Assembly: GCA_050186955.1 (NCBI GenBank)
Contig: JBFWXZ010000033.1
Location: 1 to 22,548 of the forward strand
From: JACKJP01 sp050186955
Lineage (GTDB): Bacteria; Pseudomonadota; Alphaproteobacteria; Rhizobiales; Tepidamorphaceae
Direction of reading: 5' to 3'
Length of the DNA: 22,548 nt
In this document: one piece after another, positions 15,865 through 22,548 of the stretch
Layout of the letters: every line of letters starts with the position of its first letter
Position numbering within the stretch: the stretch's first letter is position 1
The notes under the pieces: generated by a model
Databases searched by the model: none
Told to the model about the DNA's origin: nothing
What the model saw: only the letters and a program-made list of their open reading frames with translations
Position numbers and translations under genes: made by a program

Positions 15865-15871
15865 CGGGCCT

Positions 15872-16441
15872 TCACCGCCAAAGCGCGTGGTATTCGGGGT
15901 TCGGGCGCATGTCGGTGGCCGTTGCCACGCGGTTCGACATGTTGAAGAAGCCGGCGATCGAGGCGATGTCCCAGATGTCGCGATCGCCGAAGCCGGCGTC
16001 GCGCAGCGCCTGACGGTCGGTCTCGACGATCTCGGCGGGGCTGCGGGTCATCTTGTCGGCGAAGACGAGCATCGCGTGGTGGCGCGGGGAGAGGTCGGCG
16101 GCGCGCCAGTTCATCACCATCATCTCGCCGAGCGCCGGATCGCCGGAGAGCTGGCGCACCGCGGCGCCGTGCGCGGTCAGGCAGTAGAAGCAGTGATTGG
16201 CGCTCGACACGCAGACCGCGATCATCTCGCGCTCGAGCTTGCTCAGCCCCGAATCGGCGAGCATCAGATCATTGTACATGGCCGTGAAGGCGTCGAGCTT
16301 CGCCGGGTTGAAGGCGTAGGCGAGAAGCACGTTGGGGACCATGCCGAGCTTTTCCCGGCACTTGTCGAAATAGGCCTTCTGGCGGGCGTCGAGCTCGCCT
16401 TCCGGCGGCAGGTCGAGGGCGGTCACGGCAGCGTCGGCCAT
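15872..16441 (-). CDS. Peroxidase-related enzyme, CMD/AhpD family
   Basis: A 189-residue carboxymuconolactone-decarboxylase/AhpD-fold protein of the 'peroxidase-related enzyme' subgroup. The redox motif CxxCxxxH is complete: C84, C87 and H91 in SSANHCFYCLTAHG. Other family parts are SGLSKLEREMIAVCVS before it and LSPRHHAMLVFADKMTRSPAEI after it. AhpD-type proteins reduce peroxides or recycle peroxiredoxin through the cysteine pair. The start at ATG 16441 has GGAG eight bases upstream. It converges on the CoxL-like gene and is transcribed divergently from gdhB. Both neighbouring flavin and molybdenum enzymes could release hydrogen peroxide, so a protective role is a reasonable guess, not a demonstrated one. 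Confidence 0.88.
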   Translation of the reverse strand: MADAAVTALDLPPEGELDARQKAYFDKCREKLGMVPNVLLAYAFNPAKLDAFTAMYNDLMLADSGLSKLEREMIAVCVSSANHCFYCLTAHGAAVRQLSGDPALGEMMVMNWRAADLSPRHHAMLVFADKMTRSPAEIVETDRQALRDAGFGDRDIWDIASIAGFFNMSNRVATATDMRPNPEYHALWR

Positions 16442-16647
16442 CGCTTGTACTCCGTCAATCTTCTGTCATCGCGGGATCAGAGTATCAGGCGGCGGCGGAC
16501 GCGCCAGTCCCGCGCGGCGCGGCTCGACACGGCGCGGCGTTTGGTCGACAATCCGCGGCAACGACAACCCGCCGGCGGGCTTCGCCTGCGAGAAAACGAG
16601 CGGCCGGCGCAGGGCGGGGCGAACCGGACCGGGGAGGCAGACGAGAC
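16442..16647. other. Divergent promoter region between the CMD gene and gdhB
   Basis: Two hundred and six bases between two divergent starts must contain promoters for both genes. It holds the GGAG ribosome binding site of the CMD gene at its left end and GGGGAGG (16631-16637) of gdhB at its right end. I see no convincing -35/-10 pair, sigma-54 element or operator palindrome. Confidence 0.5.
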
Positions 16648-19600
16648 ATGTCCCAGCGTGACGACGAACAGCTTCGCGCCCTGATAGCGACGGCGGCGAA
16701 GGCGGTGAAGGGTCGGGGCAAGGCCGGCGACGAGCTGCGCGCCTTCACCGAGGAGATGTTCGCCGACGCGGCCTATGAGGACCTCGACCAGTACACCCCG
16801 CATGAGATCGCAGCGCTCGCCGAGAACGCCTGGGCCTTCATGGCGACGCGCAAGCCCGGCACCCACAAGATCCGGGTCTACAACCCCGTCGGCGAGGATG
16901 GCGAGGGACGTCTCGCCGACGTCACGGTGGTCGAGATCGACAACGACAACATGCCGTTCCTGGTCGATTCAGCGATGTCCGAGATCGCCGACAAGGGTTA
17001 CGAGATCCACCTGGTGGCGCACCCGATCCTGACGGTGACGCGCGACAAGGCCGGCAAGCGGACGGGCTTTCACGGAGGCCGCGGCGCCGATGGCGGCAAG
17101 GGCTCGGCCAAGGAGAGCCTGATTCACATCCATGTCGGGCGCATCGACAGCGACCTGGCGCGCCGCCGGCTGTCTGAGAGCCTGTCGTCGGTGTTCGACG
17201 ACGTCGAGACGGTGGTCGCCGACTGGAAGCCGATGCGCGAGCGCCTCAACAAGGCGATCGCCACCTACAAGAAGTCGCCGCCGCCGATACCCGTCGACGA
17301 GATCGCCGAGGCCGTGCAGTTCCTCGAATGGCTCGTCGACAACAACTTCACCTTCCTCGGCATGCGCGAATACGCCTTCGTCGGCGGCAGCAAGAAGGGC
17401 ACGCTGGAGCCGGTCGAGGAGCGCGGCAAGGCGGGCCTCGGCCTGCTGCGAGACCCCGACGTGAAGGTGCTGCGCCGCGGCCGCGAATTCGTCACCTACA
17501 CGCCGGAGGTGCGCGAGTTCCTCCAGCAGCCGGTGCCGCTCATCATCGCCAAGGCCAACGTCAAGTCGACGGTCCACCGGCGGGTCTATCTCGACTATGT
17601 CGGCGTCAAGACCTTCGACGACAACGGCAAGCTGACCGGCGAATTGCGGGTCGTCGGCCTGCTGACCTCGGGCGCCTACAACCGCTCGGTGCGCTTCATC
17701 CCCTATCTTAGGCGCAAGGCCGACCTGGTCATGGACGCGCTCGGCTACGAGCCCGACAGCCATTCCGGCAAGGCGCTGTGGAACGTGCTGGAGACCTTCC
17801 CGCGAGACGAGCTGTTCCAGATCGACCTCGAGACGCTGACCGAATGGGCGCATTCGATCCTCAAGCTCGGCGAGCGGCCGCGCATCCGGGTGCTGACGCG
17901 GGTCGACAAGTTCGACCGCTTCGTCTCCGCTCTCGTCTACGTGCCGCGCGACCGCTTCACCACCGAGGTGCGGCTGGCGATCGGCGACTTGCTGGCGCGC
18001 ACCTACAAGGGGCATGTCTCGGCCGCCTATCCCTCCTTCCCGGAAGGCAACCTGGCGCGCGTCCACTTCATCATCGGTCGCCGCGAGGGCGAGACGCCGC
18101 GCCCCGATCCGGCGCGTATCGAGGCCGAGATCGGCGACATCGTGCGGACCTGGAGCGACACGCTGCGCGAGGCGCTGTCGGCGCGCCACGACGCGCTGGT
18201 CGCCGCCGAGTTCTACGCGCGCTACCGCGAGGCCTTCACGCCGGCCTACCGGGCCGCCTTCCAGGCCGACAGCGCGGTCGACGACATCGGGCTGGTGGAG
18301 ATGCTGTCGGCCGGCCAGCCGCTGGTCGTCGACTTCTACGAGCCCGACAAGGCGGACGTCGCGCGGATCGCCCTCAAGGTGTTCCACCACGGCGATCCGA
18401 TCCCGCTTTCGGAACGCGTGCCGATCCTGGAGAATCTCGGCTTCCGGGTCATCAACGAGCGCTCCTTCCGGATCGACAAGCCGGTCGACGGCAAGACCCA
18501 GATCGTCTGGCTGCACGACATGGTGCTGCTGCGCGGCGACGGCGGGGCGGTCGATCTCGACGAGCTCGGCGACCATCTCGAGGCCGCCTATCTGGCGGTC
18601 GCCAAGGGGCATGCGGAGAACGACGGCTACAACGCCCTCGTCCTCGTCGCCGGGCTGATGTGGCGCGACGTCGCGATGCTGCGCGCCTACAGCCGCTACC
18701 TGCGGCAGATCCGCGTGCCCTATTCGCAGGACTACATGTGGGCGACGCTGGTCCGCCACATGTCGATCGCCAGGCTGCTGGTGCAGCTCTTCCACGCCCG
18801 ACACAATCCCGAGAAGGCGCGCGAGGACGACGTGAAGTCCTGCCTCGCCTCCATCGAGGCGGCGCTCAACGATGTCGCCAGCCTCGACGAGGATTCGATC
18901 CTGCGGCGCTTCGCCAACCTGATCATGGCGACGCAGCGGGCCAACTTCTTCCAGCTCGACACCCACGGCACGCCGAAGCCGACCATCGCCTTCAAGCTGG
19001 CGAGCCGCACGGTCGACGCGATGCCGGCGCCGAAGCCGATGGCCGAGATCTTCGTCTACAGCCCGCGCGTCGAGGGCGTGCATCTGCGCTTCGGCAAGAT
19101 TGCCCGCGGCGGCCTGCGCTGGTCGGACCGGCCGCAGGACTTCCGCACCGAGGTGCTCGGCCTCGTCAAGGCGCAGCAGGTCAAGAACGCGGTGATCGTG
19201 CCGGTCGGCTCGAAGGGCGGCTTCGTGCCCAAGCAGCCGCCGGCGAGCGGCAACCGCGACGAGGTGCTGGCCGAGGGCATCGCCTGCTACAAGCTGTTCG
19301 TCTCGACGCTGCTCGACCTCACCGACAATCTCGAGCACGACAAGGTGGTGCGGCCGCAGCGCGTCGTCTGCCACGACGGCGAGGACCCCTACCTCGTGGT
19401 CGCCGCCGACAAGGGAACGGCGACCTTCTCCGACATCGCCAACGAGATCTCTCAGGCGCACGACTTCTGGCTCGGCGACGCCTTCGCCAGCGGCGGCTCG
19501 GCGGGCTACGACCACAAGAAGATGGGCATCACAGCGCGCGGCGGCTGGGAGGCGGTGAAGCGGCATTTCCGCGAGCGCAATATCGACATCCAGACGCGGC

Positions 19601-21486
19601 CCTTCTCGGTCGTCGGCGTCGGCGACATGTCGGGCGACGTGTTCGGCAACGGCATGCTGCTGTCGAAGGCGATCAGGTTGCTCGCGGCCTTCGACCATCG
19701 CGACATCTTCATCGACCCCGATCCCGATCCGGAGAAGACCTGGGAGGAGCGCAAGCGGCTCTTCGAGCTGCCGCGCTCGAGCTGGCAGGACTACGATCGC
19801 AAGCTGATCTCGAAGGGCGGCGGCATATTCAGCCGCAAGGAGAAGTCGATCCAGCTCACCGCCGAGATCCGCGCCCTGCTCGACATCGAGGAGGCGGCGG
19901 TGTCGCCGAACCGGCTGATGACGGCGATCCTCAGGGCGCGCGCCGACCTGTTGTGGTTCGGCGGCATCGGCACCTATGTGCGCGCCAGCGGGGAGACCGA
20001 CGACCAGGTCGGCGACCGGGCCAACGACGCGATCCGCATCGCCGGCCGCGAGCTGCGCGTGCAGGTCGTCGGCGAGGGCGCCAATCTCGGCATGACGCAG
20101 CGCGGGCGCATCGAGTTCGCGCGCCAGGGCGGGCGGCTCAACACCGACGCCATCGACAATTCCGCCGGCGTCAACTGCTCCGACGTCGAGGTCAACATCA
20201 AGATCCCGCTCGGCATGGTGGTGCGCGAGGGGCGGCTGACCATGCCGCAGCGCAACAAGCTGCTCGCCAGCATGACCGAGGAGGTCGCCGGGCTGGTGCT
20301 GCGCAACAACTATCTGCAGACGCTGGCGATCAGCCTCGCTGAGCGGCGCGGCACCGAGGACGTCGGCTTCGCCGAGCGCTTCATGGACAATCTCGGCGGC
20401 CGCGACCTGCTCGACCGCGAGATCGAGTTCCTGCCCTCGAACGCCGAGCTGCAGGAACGGGTGGCGCGCGGCGAGGCGCTTCACCGGCCGGAAATCGCGG
20501 TGCTGCTCGCCTACGCCAAGATCGATCTCTACGGCCAGTTGCTGGAAAGCCGGGTCCCCTCCGACCCCTATCTCGGCCGCGAGCTGATGCGCTACTTCCC
20601 GCAGCGGCTGCAGGCGAAATACGCCGATGCCATCGAGGGCCACCGGCTGCGCCGGGAGATCATCGCCACCATGCTCGCCAACAGCATGATCAATCGCGGC
20701 GGCCCGACCTTCGTGACCCGCATCGCCGACCAGACGGGGGCGACGATCGACGAGATCGCGCACGCCTTCGCGATGGCCCGCGACAGCTTCGCGATGACCG
20801 ATCTCAACGGCGAGATCGACGCGCTCGACAACCGTATCGACGGCGAGCTGCAGCTCCAGCTCTACGCCGATGTCGAGGAGCTGCTCCTGCAGCAGGTCGC
20901 CTGGCACGTGCGCAACACCGATTCGGCGGCGCCGCTGGCCGAGCAGATCGGGCACTACCGCGACGGCCTCGATGCGCTGTCGAAGAACATCGCGAAGATC
21001 CTTCCCGTCCGCTTCGCCGAGGCGCTCGGCGCGCGGGCGAAGCGCTACGAGGACGGCGGGGTGCCGGCGCCGCTGGCGGCGCGGCTGGCGGCCCTGCCGT
21101 GGCTCGGGCGCGGGCCCGACATCGTCGCCACCGCCGACCGCGCGAGAAAGCCGCTGCCGGCCGTCGGCGAAACCTTCTTCGCCGTCGGCGACGCCTTCCA
21201 CATCGGGCCGCTTATCGACGCGGCGCGGGCCCTCGACCTGCCGGACTACTACGACCGCATCGCGCTGAGCCGCACCGTCGACGGCCTGGCGGCCGCCCAG
21301 CGCGACATCACGGCGCGGGTGATCGAGGGCGGCGGCCAGGGTAGCAAGGGGCTGAAGGCGTGGATCGCCTCGGTCGGCGACGACGCGGCGCGGGCCGAGC
21401 GGATGATCGACGACATCGCCAACGGCAACGCGACGCTCTCCAAGGTCGCCGTCGCCGCCAGCCTGCTTTCCGATCTCGTCGCATGA
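16648..21486 (+). CDS. gdhB: NAD-specific glutamate dehydrogenase, large (GDH-180-type) form
   Basis: NAD-dependent glutamate dehydrogenase of the very long class, 1612 residues. It deaminates glutamate to 2-oxoglutarate and ammonia, mainly for catabolism. The long N-terminal half (about 1-700) carries ACT-like regulatory segments known from this family. The catalytic core begins near 810 with KIARGGLRWSDRPQDFRTEVLGLVKAQQVKNAVIVPVGSKGGFV, where the conserved lysines and the glutamate-binding motif lie. The NAD domain is seen near 1140-1185 (VVGEGANLGMTQRGRIEFA, NSAGVNCSDVEVNIKI). A long helical C-terminal extension follows. GGGGAGG lies ten bases before ATG 16648. Family enzymes are often allosterically regulated by amino acids such as aspartate or arginine. 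The stop TGA overlaps an ATG that begins a chain of mini-ORFs leading to the transporter gene. Confidence 0.96.
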   Translation: MSQRDDEQLRALIATAAKAVKGRGKAGDELRAFTEEMFADAAYEDLDQYTPHEIAALAENAWAFMATRKPGTHKIRVYNPVGEDGEGRLADVTVVEIDNDNMPFLVDSAMSEIADKGYEIHLVAHPILTVTRDKAGKRTGFHGGRGADGGKGSAKESLIHIHVGRIDSDLARRRLSESLSSVFDDVETVVADWKPMRERLNKAIATYKKSPPPIPVDEIAEAVQFLEWLVDNNFTFLGMREYAFVGGSKKGTLEPVEERGKAGLGLLRDPDVKVLRRGREFVTYTPEVREFLQQPVPLIIAKANVKSTVHRRVYLDYVGVKTFDDNGKLTGELRVVGLLTSGAYNRSVRFIPYLRRKADLVMDALGYEPDSHSGKALWNVLETFPRDELFQIDLETLTEWAHSILKLGERPRIRVLTRVDKFDRFVSALVYVPRDRFTTEVRLAIGDLLARTYKGHVSAAYPSFPEGNLARVHFIIGRREGETPRPDPARIEAEIGDIVRTWSDTLREALSARHDALVAAEFYARYREAFTPAYRAAFQADSAVDDIGLVEMLSAGQPLVVDFYEPDKADVARIALKVFHHGDPIPLSERVPILENLGFRVINERSFRIDKPVDGKTQIVWLHDMVLLRGDGGAVDLDELGDHLEAAYLAVAKGHAENDGYNALVLVAGLMWRDVAMLRAYSRYLRQIRVPYSQDYMWATLVRHMSIARLLVQLFHARHNPEKAREDDVKSCLASIEAALNDVASLDEDSILRRFANLIMATQRANFFQLDTHGTPKPTIAFKLASRTVDAMPAPKPMAEIFVYSPRVEGVHLRFGKIARGGLRWSDRPQDFRTEVLGLVKAQQVKNAVIVPVGSKGGFVPKQPPASGNRDEVLAEGIACYKLFVSTLLDLTDNLEHDKVVRPQRVVCHDGEDPYLVVAADKGTATFSDIANEISQAHDFWLGDAFASGGSAGYDHKKMGITARGGWEAVKRHFRERNIDIQTRPFSVVGVGDMSGDVFGNGMLLSKAIRLLAAFDHRDIFIDPDPDPEKTWEERKRLFELPRSSWQDYDRKLISKGGGIFSRKEKSIQLTAEIRALLDIEEAAVSPNRLMTAILRARADLLWFGGIGTYVRASGETDDQVGDRANDAIRIAGRELRVQVVGEGANLGMTQRGRIEFARQGGRLNTDAIDNSAGVNCSDVEVNIKIPLGMVVREGRLTMPQRNKLLASMTEEVAGLVLRNNYLQTLAISLAERRGTEDVGFAERFMDNLGGRDLLDREIEFLPSNAELQERVARGEALHRPEIAVLLAYAKIDLYGQLLESRVPSDPYLGRELMRYFPQRLQAKYADAIEGHRLRREIIATMLANSMINRGGPTFVTRIADQTGATIDEIAHAFAMARDSFAMTDLNGEIDALDNRIDGELQLQLYADVEELLLQQVAWHVRNTDSAAPLAEQIGHYRDGLDALSKNIAKILPVRFAEALGARAKRYEDGGVPAPLAARLAALPWLGRGPDIVATADRARKPLPAVGETFFAVGDAFHIGPLIDAARALDLPDYYDRIALSRTVDGLAAAQRDITARVIEGGGQGSKGLKAWIASVGDDAARAERMIDDIANGNATLSKVAVAASLLSDLVA

Positions 21487-21524
21487 CGCCCAAGCCATGA
21501 CCGTTCAACCATGACCCCTCAACC
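21483..21524 (+). repeat. Three 14-base repeats forming ATGA-linked minicistrons
   Basis: Three imperfect tandem 14-base units, ATGACGCCCAAGCC, ATGACCGTTCAACC and ATGACCCCTCAACC, lead straight into the transporter start ATGATC. Each unit begins an ORF of five sense codons (MTPKP, MTVQP, MTPQP) whose TGA overlaps the next ATG by the ATGA arrangement. The first ATG overlaps the gdhB stop in the same way. A ribosome could thus pass from gdhB to the transporter by four stop/restart steps without a Shine-Dalgarno site. Whether this happens, or the units are just a duplicated junction, is not known. Confidence 0.75.
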
Positions 21525-22548
21525 ATGATCGCGTCCGGCGGTCGCGGGCGCCGGGCGCGGATAAGCTGGGCGCTGTTCGACTGGGCGGCGCAGCCGCTCT
21601 ACACCCTGCTCCTGACCTTCATCTTCGGTCCCTATTTCGTCGCCCGGGTCGCCGCCGACGCGGTGCAGGGGCAGTCGCTGTGGGGGGCCGCGAACGCCGC
21701 CGCCGGCATCGGCATCGCGGTGGCGAGCCCGCTGCTCGGCGCCATCGCCGACCGCGGCGGCAACCGCAAGGGCTGGATCGCGCTGTTCTCGCTGGCCGCG
21801 GTGGCGGGAAGCGCCCTGCTGTGGCTCGCAGAGCCGCAGGCGCCCGGCGCTGTCGTCTGGCTGGTGCTCGCCGCCTTCGTCGTCGCCGCGCTCGGCGTCG
21901 AATACGCGACGGTCTTCACCAATTCGATGCTGCCCGACCTCGCCGGCCCCGGGAAGGTCGGCTCGCTGTCGGGGCTCGGCTGGGGCGTCGGCTATGTCGG
22001 CGGGCTCGTCAGCCTCGCCATCATGCTCTGCTTCCTCGTCACCGACCCGCAGACCGGGCGCACCCTCGCCGGGCTGGAGCCGCCCTCCTTCCTCGCCGGC
22101 ATTCCCTTCGCGGGCGACCGGGCGAGCGGGCCGTTCTCGGCGCTGTGGTATCTCGTCTTCGTGCTGCCGCTGTTCCTCTTCGTGCCGGAGGCGCGGCCGC
22201 AGGCGGGAGGCGGCGGGGTGTCGCTGCGCCGCTCTTTCGCCGATCTCGTCGCCAGCCTGAAATCCTATGGCCGGGGCTCGCCCTTCCTGCGCTTCCTCGT
22301 CGCGCGGATGATCTATGCCGACGGGCTCGGGGCGCTGTTCGCCTTCGGCGGCGTCTATGCGGCGACGACCTTCGGCTGGGGTGCCACCGAGCTCGGACTG
22401 TTCGGCATCCTGCTGACCTTCACCGGCGCGATCGGGGCGGTCGCGGGCGGTCGCGCCGACGACCGCTACGGGCCGCGCGCGGTGGTCGTGGCGACGCTCG
22501 CGGCGCTGTTCGCGCTGGCGATCGCCGCCTTCTCGACGACGCGCGACT
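21525..22548 (+). CDS. MFS transporter, UMF1 (Atg22-like) family, 3' end cut by window
   Basis: The first 341 codons of a membrane transporter; the frame is open to the window end. The N-terminus ISWALFDWAAQPLYTLLLTFIFGPYF is characteristic of the UMF1 family (Atg22-like major facilitator proteins). Several further hydrophobic helices follow, with the MFS-type loop SPLLGAIADRGGNRKGW after helix 2 and a second loop AGGRADDRYGPRA in the C-terminal half. Substrates of bacterial UMF1 proteins are mostly unknown; amino-acid efflux is suggested by analogy with vacuolar Atg22. Start ATG 21525 is the first in this frame after the TGA at 21498-21500, and it has no purine-rich ribosome binding site. 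Translation probably depends on coupling to gdhB through the minicistron chain. The full length would be expected near 430-470 residues. Confidence 0.88.
   Translation, partial: MIASGGRGRRARISWALFDWAAQPLYTLLLTFIFGPYFVARVAADAVQGQSLWGAANAAAGIGIAVASPLLGAIADRGGNRKGWIALFSLAAVAGSALLWLAEPQAPGAVVWLVLAAFVVAALGVEYATVFTNSMLPDLAGPGKVGSLSGLGWGVGYVGGLVSLAIMLCFLVTDPQTGRTLAGLEPPSFLAGIPFAGDRASGPFSALWYLVFVLPLFLFVPEARPQAGGGGVSLRRSFADLVASLKSYGRGSPFLRFLVARMIYADGLGALFAFGGVYAATTFGWGATELGLFGILLTFTGAIGAVAGGRADDRYGPRAVVVATLAALFALAIAAFSTTRD

Noticed and set aside
16969..21498. A 1509-codon open frame antisense to gdhB
   Set aside because: It mirrors the codon structure of gdhB, where GC-rich third positions remove stops on the other strand. 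Its composition is rich in Arg, Asp, His and Val with no recognisable domain, and gdhB itself is a clear full-length family member.

Overview
The window is a compact stretch of high-GC (strongly GC-biased third positions) chromosome, best explained as an alphaproteobacterium, probably order Hyphomicrobiales (Rhizobiales). The evidence is the gene content: a short FtsK, a lolA-ftsK pair, glnK-amtB beside tesB, a thioredoxin/TPR protein with an intact WCGPC, a ~1600-residue NAD-glutamate dehydrogenase, and a perfect CtrA-type box. Species cannot be told from the sequence alone. Most genes are housekeeping. There is no IS element, prophage, CRISPR array or clear genomic island, and no gene-free gap exceeds about 245 bases.

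Left part (45-7627, all minus strand). Read in the direction of transcription: acyl-CoA thioesterase II (tesB); the nitrogen-status pair glnK-amtB, with a sigma-54-like promoter in front and a strong intrinsic terminator behind; then a PLP aminotransferase, ftsK and lolA. A CtrA-type palindrome lies 85 bases before the aminotransferase start, and the aminotransferase and ftsK are 3 bases apart.

Middle part (7764-11661). A UbiH/Coq6-type hydroxylase on the plus strand converges, with a 3-base gap, on a minus-strand gene row: a ProX-type tRNA-editing protein, a CnoX-like thioredoxin-TPR protein, a Lon N-domain protein and a Trm112-family protein. These look like protein and translation quality-control functions. 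A tRNA-Gly(GCC) gene follows on the plus strand.

Right part (11807-22548). A GMC-family FAD alcohol oxidoreductase and a molybdenum hydroxylase large subunit (form II CoxL-like) lie in tandem and converge on a CMD/AhpD-type peroxidase-related gene. No FAD or iron-sulfur subunit accompanies the molybdenum subunit in the window. One can infer an alcohol-to-aldehyde-to-acid oxidation module, but the substrate is unknown. Next is the large NAD-glutamate dehydrogenase, which may be joined functionally to glnK-amtB as nitrogen metabolism. Last is an MFS transporter of the UMF1 type, cut by the window end.

The most unusual detail is the gdhB-transporter junction. Three 14-base repeats form a chain of three five-codon mini-ORFs, each linked to the next by an ATGA stop/start overlap. 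The chain leads from the gdhB stop to the transporter start, which has no Shine-Dalgarno sequence. No clearly new multi-gene system was found. The orphan molybdenum enzyme module and the minicistron chain are the best leads.
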